64,000 bases of DNA from Pleodorina starrii. Lineage: Eukaryota; Chlorophyta; Chlorophyceae; Chlamydomonadales; Volvocaceae. The position numbers and the translations under genes are program-made. The stretch spans positions 1,534,501-1,598,500 of the forward strand of contig BRXU01000024.1 of NCBI GenBank assembly GCA_030267565.1, in the 5' to 3' direction. The notes beneath the pieces are model-generated. The model saw nothing but the letters and a program-made list of their open reading frames with translations. It was not told the origin of the DNA and ran no database searches. Positions 24,101 to 36,978 of this stretch are shown here, piece by piece (the stretch's first letter is position 1; each line of letters opens with the position of its first letter).

Positions 24101-27100
24101 TCAACCGCACCTACCTAGCCCCAGCCCCCGCCCCAGCGCCTGCCCTCCCCCCCTCACACCCGCGCCGGGCGCAGCCCAGTGCAGCCCAGTCCCGCCCAGC
24201 CCCGCCCTGCCCCCCCTCCCCCCCTCCAACCCCGCCCCCACCTCGTCCGCAATGAGCAGTATTCCGTGTTTGCTGCACAGCCTCCGCAGCCCCTGCATGA
24301 ATCCAGGGGGGGGCACCAGGAAGCCCCCCTCCCCCAGGACCGGCTCCAGAATGACTGCGGCGGTGTCCGAGGGGTGCGTCTGGGTGGACAGCATCCACTC
24401 CAGGGACTGCAAGGAAGCGGGGGAGGGGGTCGCCAGCAAGGGGATAGGCCGGGACAGGCGGGGACGCGGGGCGGGGGGCGGGGGCGGAGTGGAGAGGGGG
24501 AATTAAAGACGAAACCGAACCAGGGGTGGGGCGGGGAGGGGGTGGGTGAGTATGACTGACAGCGGCGGTGGTGGGCCGGCGGAGCGAGGGGGGTTAGAGT
24601 ACGACGTTCCGAGCAGACGGTTCGGCACGCAGAGGGGATCAAGAGTGAGATGCATCGTTGGTAACTGGAAACTGGTTGCGAGGGGAGGGGAGGGCGTATC
24701 CACGGATAGGCCGGAGCCCGTGAACGGTAAATGATGGCGGTGGTGGTGATTGGGCAAGGTCAGTACAAGGCGAGATGGCTACGGGATGGGGAGGGTATGT
24801 ATCGAGATATCATGGGTGGAGGGAGGACGGGGAGCAGGGAGCGGGGACGGAGGGGGGCGGACGACGGGGAGGGGGGCGGGCCGAGGAGATCTCCTCTGGG
24901 GAGCGCCCGAACCAGGGGCGGGGATCGCACGTGGCGGCTCGACACAATGAGTGAATGAGTGCATGATCGCTTTCCCCGACCTGGCCGCACTGTCACCAAG
25001 GGGGCCCTCAACAGCCACATCCAACACAGGTCAGTCATGTGGGCACGTGGCCTGGACTGGGCTGATGGCGGGGGACGGCCGCGCCTCCGGCCCCGTAGCG
25101 GCCCCCCCCGCACCACCCCACCGCAACCCGTCCAGCCATCCAGGCAGCCAGCCAGCCTGCAGACCCCACACACGCGCCACAACCACAGCAGGCAAAGCAA
25201 AGCGAAGCGCCACTCCCGACCAACCATCCAACCAACCAACCGACCCTGGCAACCGCCTTTCCTACCAAACACGAACCTGCCCGCGCACCAGACAGGCAGG
25301 GAGAGTCTGCAGCTCCTTTCCGGAACCAGGTGGCAGCAGGTCGCACCACATGAAGCCAAAGCATGAGCGCGCACACACGCGCGTGCGTGCAAACATACCT
25401 ACATACTCGCACAAGTGTTCCATCACCCCCCTTACCCCCCCAATCCCCCCCCCCCACACACACACCTCCAGCGGTCCTCCGCAGCAGGAGATGTCCCGAG
25501 GGGGCGCCCGCGGTCCCTCGTCCGCAGTCGCTTTGCCACCGCTGCCGCTCCCGGTGTCGCAGCCCGCCGCTGCCTCCGCCGCTGCGGCTGCCTGCTCCTC
25601 CAGGGAGGGATAGCCGGCGTGCCCTCGAGCTGCCTGGGCCTGCTTGTGTCGGGGAAGTGTGGTCGGGGGGGGGGGGGGAGGCGGGAGGCGGGAGGTCGGT
25701 ACAGTGCAATGCGAAGTTGGTATTACTGGGCGGGTGCAGCCGACCCGGCACCAACATAACCCACGAGGAAAGCATGACGGACGCCCAACTGTAACGAAGT
25801 CCATAATGGTAAGGGGGAGGGGGCGGCAGGAGGGGGCGGCAGGAGGGCGTATGTCACGAGGACAGTCTACTTGGCTGCCGAGCCGACTGTCTGTCGTACC
25901 GACAGCCCACGTGAGGCAGCGCCAGCCGCCCTCCTTGCCGCCATCTCTCGGAAAGGTGCCAAATAAGGTAACCCCTCTTGAGGGGTGTCTTGATTCCGTA
26001 AATGTTGCAAGTCACGCACTCGATCCGTAAATCCTCGCTCGGTTGCCCAGGTCGGTAACGTAGGCGGTATTACGTAATGCGACAATCGTCCCTATCCCTC
26101 GATTCCCTCCTCGCCGACCTCTTCCCTTATGCGGGACCAAGCACAACATCCATGGTGCACACCCACACTCAGCCTCCCCTCCCCTTCCGCCTAATGTGGA
26201 TCGAACCCCTCCCCTCCCTCTCCTCCTCCCAGTGACCCCCCTCCCCTCCCCTCCCCTCACCCACCCACCCACCTTGCAGTGCAGGCAGTAGGGGTAGGGA
26301 GCGATGTGCACTCCGGGCATGAGCGGACCGAAGCCCTGGCGGTAAATGGTCTTGGAGGAGGTGAGGGCCATGGAGCCCAGCGTGCGGCCGTGAAAGCCGC
26401 CCTGAAGGAGGGAGGGGGAGGGGGGGGAGTTTGAAGAGTGAATTTGCAAGATTGAAGGGGGAGGGGGAAGGGGAAGGGGAGGGGGAAGGGGGGAAGGGGG
26501 AAGGGGCTGGCCAATCCTTTCCGGCATCAAGCTCCGCGGCGGGCAGGGTTGGAAAGTGCGGGCCAGCCTGGCCCACCTCCATCTCCATCTCCATCACCCG
26601 ACCGGAGTGCAATGCGCGTCATCCGCCCCACCTCGAACGCAATGATGTTTTGTCGGCCCGTTGCGGCCCGAGCCACCTTGACCGCATTGTCAACCGCCTC
26701 AGCGCCGCTGTTGGCCAGGAAGAACGTGTCCAGGGAGGAAGGGAGTACGGAGAAGAGCCTGTCGTACAGGTCCACCTGGGGGGAGTGTTGGGAGTGGGGC
26801 CAAGGTCGGTGTGTGGACGTGTGCGTACCCGGGGGTCTCCACGGAGGCGGCTGGGGCGTCGCATTGCGTCGCATTGCGGGGCCGTGCGGTGCGAACACCC
26901 GTACCCGTATCCGTACCCGTATCCGTATTCGTACCCGTACCCGTGCCGGTACCGTCGGCCAGCGAAGCGAAACACACCCATGAGGCCGGTGGAGTCCCAC
27001 AACCGCCAGAGCATACATCGGGTCGGCCCCCGTGCCGACCCGTGCCCCTTCCTGCCATTCTCACGCCCCCCTCCGAGCCACCCATCCCAACCGGACGCAT

Positions 27101-29296
27101 CCCAACCAATTCCCTTCCTGCTGCAATGTCCCCCTGTGGCCCCCCCTCCCGTCGAAGCCCACCCGAGCCAAAGCCCCACCGCCACACCAGCGCAAACTTT
27201 ATCAACATCCCTTTCTTTCCCTGTCTGCCAGTCAGAATGCGCAATTGGGCTGTCATACACCTTCCCCCCACTCTCTCCCTCGCTCTCTCTTACTCTCACA
27301 CATACCGTACATAATGGCACATCACGCCATCGCCCGCCTGGCCCCTGGCCCATCCCGCTGCCCGCCCCCCCCTCCCCCTCCTCGTCCCCCTCCTGTGTTG
27401 GCTTGCGAGAGCGAACCCGAACTGACCCCAAAGGAAACCACCCACCGAACAGATGACCCTCGCTGCTCCCTCCCTCCACCCCACCCCTCCCTCCCTCCCT
27501 CCACCCCACCCTGCCCGTCACTTCCAACACTCCGCAACACCCCTCAACACCCACCCTCCCTCCCTCCCTCCCTCCCTCCTACCCACCATGGCCTCGTGTG
27601 CCCCAAACACGTTTTGCTGCGCGTGTACCACCCTGCCCGCCTGCCGCCGAACTGCCTCCACCACCGCGGGGTGGCAATGGCCCGTGCTCACAGCGCCGAT
27701 GCCTGGTGGGGAGCAGCGCGGTGGGGGGGGGGGGCCGCAGCGGGGGGCCACAGCAGGGGGGCGGGATGGGGGCAGTGAGGCAACGCCAGATCTGTCTTCC
27801 CGGCAGCGGGGGGTCGCAGCGGAGAAAAGGTCGCAGCGAGTCACAACTGGTACACGGGAGGTACAAGAGCCACACGACAGTTATTGCCGTACCCGACGGG
27901 GAAAGGACAAGGGGGCCTTGCGCACACATACACACATGTGAATCCTACATCAAAACACAATTTACCCCCACACCGCCACCATTTCCCTGCCGCTCATTAC
28001 CAGCCACAAGGCCGCCGCAACCTCCCTGCCCCGGCCCCTCCTTGCCGCTCCCTTTGGGTCCTCCCGCCCGCCCCCCCCACAGTCCACCCCGTCCTTTTCC
28101 TCCCTCGGCCGCCCCCCTTCTCCCGCCCCATCCTGACCCCTCGGTTCCCCCCTCAGACTGACTATCCCCTTCGTCCCCTCGCCTCCATCCCCCGCCTGCT
28201 CAGCTCCCCTGCCCCCGCTCACCCCCTCACCGCTGCTCATGTCCAGAAAGCGGCGGCCATCCGAGGTGGTGATCCAGCAGCCCTCACCGGACGACACCAC
28301 CACATCCTGAACCAACCAACCAACCAACCAACACGGGGGGGGGTGAGCACCAGAGTCCGTTGCATCAGCCACCCATCTCCCCCACCCGCATTAACCGCCA
28401 GATTCGGCCACGTCGCCTCCGTCCCATCGCTGCGCCATCTTGTCTATTACCCCGCCCGCGTGCCCGGTCGCCCAGGCTTTGGGGTAATGCAAGAAAACGT
28501 TCCGGCAGCATCAGCAACAGCAGCGGCGGTGCCTGACGTGGTGCAAAGCACAGCAGTTCACGCAGCAGGTAGCAACCGGCAGCTAGCAGCAGCTGCTGCT
28601 GCTACACCCGGAAGCACAGCAGGCAAGGCATGCGCCTGCATGTGCGCCTGCACGTGCATGTGCGCCTGCACGTGCATGTGCACGGCTACATGCGCATGTT
28701 CGGGTGCACGTAGGGAGGGGACGCGCATTTATCACCGGAGCGGGCGGGTAGAGCAGGGCACGCACGGTGCGGGGCGGCGGAGGGTCGTCCGCGGCAGGGA
28801 GGGAGGGCGAGCCCCATGGGTGAGGAGGGCGCGGGATGTGGGGAAGGGCCCGGGAAGCGGCGAGCGGGTCTCGGCGCAAGGCAGCCCAGGTCGCCGAGGG
28901 GACCCGGCCAGGTTCCGCAGCAGGCCGGAGCAATTGGCACCACACGGACCATTATGACACCGTGCGGTTGCGAGTGAATTGACTGGTATCGCAGTGGTAT
29001 CTCGCAGTCACCTCCTAGCCCTCTACCAAATCCATAGCCCTCAGCCTCCGTCGCCCCGCTGTACCCATGGGACGCTGCGTACGTTAGGAATCGCAACGTC
29101 CCTGGGTGCTTGGCCTGACCTCCGCCCAGGCGCAGGGCTTGTGCAGACTCACATTGAACTTGACGACCCCCGGCGGCGTATGCGCGTAGACGCCATCCAG
29201 CACTTGCCGCATGGCCGCCGGCGTCCCCGCTTTGAGCAGGGCTGCGAGGCCTAGTCCGGCGGCTCGCGAGCAATTACTACCTCCCACCGCTGCCAT
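21138..29296 (-). CDS. Class III PLP aminotransferase (4-aminobutyrate / omega-amino acid type)
   Basis: Predicted pyridoxal-phosphate aminotransferase, fold type I, class III, closest in pattern to 4-aminobutyrate and related omega-amino-acid transaminases; the exact amine donor cannot be told. Eleven exons on the minus strand: 29296-29153, 28306-28231, 27702-27587, 26775-26632, 26401-26273, 25633-25466, 24406-24242, 23503-23273, 22174-22057, 21797-21658, 21296-21138. They sum to 1590 nt (529 residues) with all phases matching. Visible motifs: GHCHPAVVEAV, FFLANSGAEAVDNAVKVAR, GGFHGRTLGSMALT (about 161), ADEVQSGAGRTG with the cofactor-binding Asp at 313, and the Schiff-base Lys 363 in FAKGIASGYPLAG. 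The first 48 residues are basic and Ala/Leu-rich and could be an organelle transit peptide. Two low-complexity inserts occur: Ala-rich in the exon at 25633 and Gly/Ser-rich just before the catalytic Lys. Alternative: alanine-glyoxylate aminotransferase 2-like. Confidence 0.9.
26898..26945. repeat. (CCCGTA)n-type hexanucleotide microsatellite
   Basis: About eight imperfect tandem copies of a CCCGTA/TCCGTA unit inside an intron of the aminotransferase gene. Confidence 0.85.
27551..27580. repeat. (TCCC)n microsatellite
   Basis: Uninterrupted TCCC units within the aminotransferase intron, just 3' (minus sense) of the donor at 27586. Read on the minus strand it is (GGGA)n. Confidence 0.75.
28307..28330. 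repeat. (AACC)n microsatellite abutting a splice acceptor
   Basis: Tandem AACC units (TTGG on the minus strand) run directly into the acceptor CAG of the aminotransferase exon that starts at 28306. Confidence 0.8.
28631..28682. repeat. 18-bp minisatellite TGCGCCTGCACGTGCATG
   Basis: Roughly three tandem copies of an 18-bp unit of alternating purine/pyrimidine character, in the first intron of the aminotransferase gene. Confidence 0.8.
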
Positions 29297-31897
29297 CTGA
29301 GTTGAAACGACGCCAACAAGAAAGCTCTAAAGGTAGACTTGCTACCGGTTCGCCAAGACCGTGAGCTATTTACAGTTTGCCACAATAAAGACGAGAAGTA
29401 TAAAATTGTTCAAAGGATTTTTTGCTTGCAATAAAAGTTGTTCGGGTCGTGGCCCCAAGTTGCAGCTCAGCCTTTTTGAACGCAACGGCTTGCACCGAGC
29501 CAATAACCCAATTTTGCAGACTTTATGCGATTCTAGCGGTCGATGGCCCGTCCATCGTCTGCTTGCATCCTTGTGGTGCTTGCCATCGACGTACAAGACA
29601 ACCAGGGATCCAGGGTCATGTTCAGACGGTTTGCAACGACCTTTCCGTTACCTCGGCGCTGGTTCTGTGATTTCTCTTGTATGTTCGTTTTTAGCTCGGC
29701 AGCTCATGAACCTCTTGTGTCTTGTCTCTCCTGGGCTTGTAAAACAAAGCCAAAGAAAGCTTGTGGCGTTCGAACTCAGTCAATGAGCTACTCCCTCCAA
29801 GCTCGCGCCCTCCATTTCACCATCCAGAGCACGTTGTGTTCGAGGTCATCTTTGGGCATGCATGGCGACGGCTTTCTCCCAAGGCGAGCGACAGCTTTCT
29901 CCCAAAGCGACGTACCACGGTTGGGGACACGGGAGATGGGCGGCCGGCTGTCTTCAGCCGGCGTCTTTGGCGGCCGGCCCGCCACAGCCTCTCTCACCAA
30001 AGACTGATCCATGACTAGTACCCTTCATATGGTTCTGGAGGCATGCACACCTAGCCAGCTCCGGTTAAGCCAAGTACCGGTATTAAGTGAAGACAAGACA
30101 ACACAACCAATCTGTGATTAATAAACTGATGATAAGCTGCAGCCATAGGTCGTAGCGTTGCCTGGAGGCGGCTTGCCATCATGCCATAGCTTCGGCAACG
30201 CAACAACCGCTCAGCAATGCGTTCTAACGAAAGGCTGGCCCATTCGTGGGCATTATAGCTTAGTTTTATTGAGGATTCCGTTCTTGTCAATCGCAAAGGA
30301 CGTCAATTCTGTGGATTGCCTTGGAGTTCGTACCACAGCACGCCGTCGAAGCCTGTCGAAGGCAGGCACATTCCACGCATTTCGCACAGCGCCGAGTTGT
30401 CTCGCATGAAGGATATCTCATATCTGCGATGTGAGCAGGTGTATAAACCTTTCCTTCCTTTTCCCTGAAAGCAGGCCCAGATTGGTATCGGGTCCACACG
30501 GGCACGGGCTGGCACGGGGTTGCACGGGTTGAAACGACTGCGACTATCTTATCCTGCCCTGAACCATTCCAATAGCTTTCTGAGCACTCTTAGACAAACT
30601 ATGAGCTCCTGGCTCCGTGTACACCCAAAATACTCGACATTTGTGAGCATTCTTGCAATGAACTTGCGCGCTGCAAGGGCTCCGTTGAACTTCTACGCTG
30701 CGCAAGCCAATTTAGCCATTTGTATCACACGACAACCATGTCATAGGCGAAACGACCGACTTCCGTGTTCGCGACAGGGATTCCCGACGGTCATGGCACA
30801 GGTCATGGCTGCTGCGGCATTTGAGCATACTACGCCATCGCTGAGGTATCCGTCCCAACTATGCCATCGCTGGGGTATCCGTCCCAAAGCTTCACACCAC
30901 GGGGAGGCGCGAGCATGCCTCACAAGATGTATGCAACATGCGGTTGCACAGCCCGCAGCTGCTGCATCGGTCGCTGCCATAATGGTTCTGGGCGGCCACG
31001 CCAGGCCCCCCGCATTCTCTCTCGGCACGCCCTGCCACTGGTGCACGAGTGGCCCCCGTATCCTTGGGTTAATGTTACCATTCTTGCCTTTACCATCCCC
31101 AATCGAAGGGAACAAACGATGCCGCCGTTCTGAACAGCTGCGCGGCATGCGCTGATGCACGCGACCCAGCGAAGGCACGTGGGGCGAGTAGGGGCGAGTG
31201 AAGCAAAAGCGAGTGCCGGTTTTGTGGGTTTTGTGGTCAGGAGGAACTTGACGGCCTCCAAGCTGAAGTTGAGCTTGCACACAAAGCAAACCCAGCTGCC
31301 TAGTGTTGCCGGCACTCGCCGAAGACGGCTGAAGCAATCGCGCCTGACGGCACGGGAGGTGCTCCTGACCGCATCCCGCAGAGAAGCTCCTTTACGGATG
31401 ACCATTTCTGTTGTCCTGCCTTGTAAAGGTGTAAAAGGCAAGGCCGGGCTTCCACAGTTTCCGTTTCTTCATGGCATCTGTCACGCGCCCGGTCTTGCCG
31501 AGCTAGACCCCGAGTGCCTAGGATTTCCACGTTAGCCAGGAGGGATTCCTGATAGCATGGGGACGCAAACAGTCATTCGCCGGGGCCGCTGCTTAACGGT
31601 TCCAGCTCATGCAAGTGTGCCGTAGTGGCGGTTAGACACATCATCAACCGCGGCAAAGAGGTACGGAGCGGCCCATGCTGACTTTACTGACTTAAAGGCG
31701 CGTCCCACATAAAATCACTGCCAGCTTCCCAAGTCTAATTGTCTCCGGCAGTGCTGTTTCGCAGCTGCACACCCGTTTTCTTCTGCACGGTTGTTAGAAC
31801 CTTTCCGGAACACACACAGAGGAAACTAGGTTGTCCGCAAGTCGCGCTTGATTGCTCGGTTGCTGCTGCAGCAGAAGGTTCAACTCAGAGGGTGGAA
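29297..31897. other. 2.6-kb divergent spacer, aminotransferase / catalase
   Basis: Lies between two divergent start codons, so it should contain both promoters. Base composition is clearly less G+C-rich than the flanking genes. It holds a 29-bp tandem duplication at 30831-30888. Frames of 130-210 codons occur on both strands (for example 30520-31155 plus and 30741-31337 minus) but overlap each other and carry no recognised motif. No RNA gene was recognised. Confidence 0.5.
30831..30888. repeat. 29-bp tandem duplication
   Basis: Two adjacent, nearly identical 29-bp units containing GCCATCGCTGAGGTATCCGT, differing at a few bases. Seen directly. Confidence 0.85.
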
Positions 31898-34800
31898 ATG
31901 GATCCTGCCAAGGTGCGTTCCGGAGAGGAGCATTCGGGAACGATTTCACCGCAATATAGCAGCCATACCTTCATAAAGTGATTGCTGGAAGAGTCCAAGC
32001 AGGCGATTCTGGATCCTGGGTAATTCGTGAGCCACGAAGAGCCACGCCAGCATCCCATGGCTTGACCTGGTTCACAACATGTCGAAATGACATGTAATAG
32101 AGCTATTCAGGACGCACTCTCTGCGGATATGCCTGGTTTGGGTGCTAGGCAAATTATGGAGAGAGCTCGTTTTAACTTTGTCAGTCCCTGGTCAGGTTTT
32201 CCCTATATTGCGGCCCAGGCGGAGCATCCTAATGTCGCTCTCTAATGACCAGGGGTCCCTGCTGGGTTTGCAGGTTCGCCCGGCCTCGGCCTACAACTCG
32301 GCCTTCTGGACGACCAACAGCGGAGCACCTGTATGGAACAACAACTCGTCCATGACCGTTGGCGAGCGCGGTCCCATCCTGCTGGAGGTGCGTCTGTTGT
32401 CGTCGCAGTCAGCGTTCGAGGGGTCTCCACCGGCGAGGCGAGGCAAAACACGCGTCTTTCGCCCGCGCGCTAGACGGTTTGGCGCTGCCTTTCTCTCCTG
32501 CCAATCACTTGCACAGCTAGTCCACATACAAGGACCCTCATATCACGTCACCTCCCTGGCGCCATTCCCACCGCTCCATTCCCTCCATTCAGGACTACCA
32601 CCTACTTGAGAAGCTGGCCCAGTTTGATCGGGAGCGTATTCCAGAGCGCGTCGTGCATGCCCGGGGCGCCGCCGCCAAGGGCTTCTTTGAGGTGCGTCAC
32701 TTCTGCCCTATGGACGGGTAGGACAATGTGCGGTGCCAGGGCGGACCCGGCGGTATTGTTGCAGGAGGCATGTAGGCGTGCACGTGCATGCCCGGGGATG
32801 GGGTCGGCACTGGACCATCCCGACATGTACGTTGTGCGCCATGGTCAATGGTTAGTCTCGTCTCGACAGTGCTCTTGTGTATTGAAGGCCCTTCACCTCA
32901 GATGCGTCACATGCCCGTCCCCACGACCGCACGCAGGTGACCCACGACGTGTCCCACCTGACTGCAGCGGACTTCCTGCGGGCCCCGGGCGTCCAGACCC
33001 CCGTCATTGTGCGCTTTTCCACGGTGGTTCACGAGCGGGGCTCCCCGGAGACGCTGCGCGACCCGCGCGGCTTTGCTGTTAAATTCTACACTCGGGAGGG
33101 CAACTACGACATGGTGGGGAACAACATGCCCGTGTTCTTCATCCGCGACGGCATGAAGTTTCCCGACATGGTGCATGCCTTTAAGCCCAACCCCAAGTCG
33201 CACATCCAGGAGTCCTGGCGCATCATGGACTTCCTCTCGCACCATCCGGAGTCGGCCCACATGGTGGGCGGGTGGACGGGCGGGGGGGGGGGCTGCCGGC
33301 GTGTATGTGGGGGCTGCGGTGGGAGCAGTTTCCGCATGACCCTCTGTCTTGCTCGCCTTGTAGTTGCTTTGGTCATCGAGGCTTGGATGTTGCTTTGGTC
33401 ATCGGGGCCCAGATTAGCTGCACTCGTTCTCCGAGTACTCAATAGCAGCAACGCACGCCACACGGCCATTTCGAGTTTGTTTCGCAACTGAGCGTTATTT
33501 TCAGCCCACGCTACTCCTCGCCGCATTTATTACATACCGCTTCACCATTTCGGCTCCTGGTCGCCTTTCGCTGGATGTGTTTGATGTTCCTAGTTCATGT
33601 CTGGTTCGTTAATTTTGTGAACAGTGTTCGCTGGCGACACTGGGTTGAGTGCGCTGAGTTGCCGAACACGCCGTGCGGTTTGAGGGACAGAGCTGCCGCT
33701 GTTTTGTCCAACCCGCTGTCTGGATGGCCTCTTATTGAGTTCGCTCTCTTGCGCCTCCATTCTGTTGTCGAAGGACGAGTCTCACACTTGCTTTCCGCGA
33801 CGCCCCCCTCAATTTGCAGCTGACGTTCCTGCTGGACGACGTGGGCATTCCGCTCAACTACCGCCACATGCCCGGTTTCGGCGTGCATACATTCAAGCTG
33901 ATCAACAAGGCGGGCAAGGAGACGCTCGTCAAATTCCACTGGGTGCCCAAGTGCGGTGAGTGAGGAGCAACAGCCGCTGCCGGGATCGGCTGTGGGGTGG
34001 GCAACGTGGCTCGGAGGGAACGCTAGGGACGTTTACCTTACGGGCATGCGAGGATCCGAGACCAGTGATCAGCAGCGATGACGCATTGCAGCTGCGTTTG
34101 GTTTCGTGACGGGTTTCCTTCAACCTGCAGCTCGGCCTGCCATCCATTTGAAGGAATGATACGGGGAGGAATGTTACGGAGCCGCGGGTCCTTCAAGGCA
34201 TGTCTTCGGGCCAGGGTCCTGGCTGATTGTCTTCTTTCTGTTTTGCTTTGTTTCGTCCTTCGCGGCACTCAGGTGAGAAGTGCCTGCTGGACGACGAGGC
34301 TGTGCTGGTGGGCGGCTCCAACCACAGCCACGCCACCAAGGACCTGTACGACGCCATTGCGGCAGGTGGGTGGTTGCAGGGTGCAGAAGAGGTGGGTGCA
34401 GCCTCTTACATGTGGGCGACGTGAATAGTCGCGCACTCCTACTCCAGTATTTCAGCGGCACCTGTTGTTGTTGTTTGTGGAAGCGGACGCGGCCTCACCG
34501 AGGGCCGCGTAACGGACAACTACCAGCAGCGGTAGCAGCAGCTGTAGGAGTGATAGCAAGAGCCGTGCGGAAGTAATCCCAGAAGTCTGGCGGCGGTTTG
34601 AAAAGGACTGTATTGCTGGCCCTCCCCTTCCCCCCCACGTTTCCTCGCTTCCCCGCTGCGCAGGTGACTACCCCGAGTGGACGCTGATGATTCAGACGAT
34701 GGACCCTGCGGACGAGGACAAGTGAGTCAGGCGGCAAGACAGTCGGGCCGGGTCGGATCATAGTCATGGAGCCGCCATTGCGCAGAGCAGCACAAGAGCG

Positions 34801-36978
34801 ACATCTACGATTTTACCGACACCACCACGCGCGGCTTGTGTTGCGTGCATTTTTTTGGAGCTTTGATCCTCCTGCAGCTTACCCGTAGTTGCGCAGCTTT
34901 TGAGGTCGTTGAAACAGCAACCCTTTTGCATGCGAGCTTGTTGCGATCGGCGTGTGGCGGTTATGTTTCACGATTTGCTTCTCACCCATTGTACGCCCAT
35001 CGTACACCCATCCGTTTGCGCCCTCAGGTTTGACTTCGACCCTCTGGACGTGACGAAGACGTGGCCCGAGTCGCTGTTTCCGATGCAGCCGGTGGGCCGC
35101 ATGGTGCTGAACCGCAACGTGGACAACTTTTTCAACGAGAACGAGCAGGTGGCTTTCTGCCCCGCCATCATTGTGCCGGGTAAGAAAGGGGGGACTGGTT
35201 CCGACATGCTGCTGCTGCAGCGGTGGCATGCTGGCACGCTGGGCCCCGGGCGAGCTGGCGGTGGCATGGCCTGATCGAGACGCTAGCTTCGTATTCTCAA
35301 CTGGTTTTACGGACGTTGCGACGGCTGCTTTGGCTCCTGGGATCGACTCTGTTGTTGCCAATTGAAATCCCCTGATGTTGCCGTCACTTTGTGGCCGCAG
35401 GCATTGGCTACAGCGACGACAAGCTACTGCAGACGCGCATCTTCTCCTACCCTGACACGCAGAGGCACCGCCTGGGCCCCAACTACCTGCTGCTGCCTGT
35501 GAACGCCCCGCGGGCCGCCCACCACAACAACCACCACGAGGGCTTCATGAACTTTATGCACCGCGACGAGGAGATCAACTACTTCCCCTCTCGGTAGGGC
35601 TGTGCGCGGAATTAGGGGTTTAGGGCAAGGAAGAGAGCCATGAGACCGGCCTTACGTGGGGCTATGACTTAGGGTCTATTTGGGAAGACCACTACACAGG
35701 TTTAGGCAACGCGGCGTTCACAGATATTTTTGCTAACCTTCGCGTCCACTCACGGACTCGTGTGGTGCCCCCTCCCGACACCCTGCCCCAACGCTGCCGT
35801 CCACACATGCTGTCAGGTTCGACCCGGTCCGCAACGCCGAGCGGGTGGCCGCCGTGTCGACCGCCCCCCTGGCGGGCCGCCGCGAGAAGCTGGTGATTGC
35901 CAAGGAGAACAACTTCGCGCAGGTGCGAAGGGGAGGCGAGTCGGTGGGACGGTATTGTGTATGTACCGTACCAAGTTCCACAACGTGGTGTCGGGTCCGG
36001 AAAAAGGGGATCAGGTAGTTCAACGCCCCCTGCGACCGCTTTGCTGTATGATTGCGGTCTGGGTGTGTCATGGCGCGTGCGGGTGGTCAATTAGGACGAG
36101 CAGAATCTGCACAAATGCCAACAAGTTAGGGCGCCCATAGGGGTCGTTTCGGACGCACTGACTGCGTCTTGACGGCCGGAGGCGACTGAAGAGAAGGGCG
36201 TTGCAGCCCGCGAGGTAGCGCCTACTGGTGGATCGCCGGGTCCCGTTGCTAATTGGGGTCAATATTTTGAGTATCTGGTGCTGTCTGGCCTGGTGGCGCT
36301 TTCCTTTGACGTGACCATTTCAGCTGAATTGCACGGCCAGCTGGTTCGACCTTCCGAAAGGGTTTGGGCATCCTTGAACGCCGCTCGGCCCTTTGCTCTG
36401 CCGCCCCTCTGCAGGCCGGCGCCCGGTGGCGGTCTTTCGACCCGGCCCGGCAGGAGCGCTTCGTGGTGCGAGTGGCGGATATGCTGGCCCACCCCCGCTG
36501 CACGCAGGTGGGTCTAAGGGGGAGGCAACCAGAACGGGGGCTGGGCGGTGGAGTGGGATGGGGATGGGCGGCCAGAATGGATCGGGGAGGGCTGTATGCT
36601 CCGGTTCTAGGGGATGTTGGGGGGAGGGGTGTGTGATGTGCGAGCCGGACCGTCTGCAGGGCCTTGGTGCGAACGCATAGGCATTCGGCGTTTCCTCTCG
36701 GCGAGCACGTCACATTCCCGCGCGCCGCCCGCCCTCCTCATTTCAGGAGATTCGGCGCATCTGGGTTGGCTACTGGTCCCAGGCGGACGCGCAGCTGGGC
36801 TCGCGCATCGCCGCCAAGCTTCAGGTGGGCTTACCTTCAGAGCGGGCAGGGATGCGGGTGCTTCCGTCGGCTGTGGGATGTTCTTGGGAGGATGAGACTA
36901 CTGTGCGCCCCCGCTCATTTGTTGCGAAGGGGGCAAAATAATAGTCCTGGCCCATAGGTATACGAGGGCGCCTTGTGA
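31898..36978 (+). CDS. CAT: Catalase (monofunctional haem catalase)
   Basis: Haem catalase that converts hydrogen peroxide to water and oxygen. Thirteen exons: 31898-31912, 32274-32387, 32593-32691, 32937-33263, 33820-33955, 34273-34365, 34664-34721, 35028-35179, 35401-35593, 35817-35922, 36415-36507, 36747-36824, 36958-36978. Total 1485 nt, 494 residues, all phases consistent; the length is normal for a clade of about 490 residues. The first exon encodes only MDPAK and the last only VYEGAL plus stop. Catalytic residues fall at plant-like positions: distal His65 in ERVVHARG, Asn138 in VGNNMPVFF, proximal haem-ligand Tyr348 in [33 protein letters not shown] is the classical signature region. 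The C-terminus lacks an obvious SKL-type peroxisomal signal, so localisation is open. The tiny last exon is inferred from a good acceptor (CCCATAG), phase and expected length. A TGTAA lies at 37737. Confidence 0.96.

Noticed and set aside
30520..31155. 211-codon plus-strand frame in the divergent spacer
   Set aside because: Overlaps a similar-length frame on the other strand and has no conserved motif; kept only as an unexplained region.
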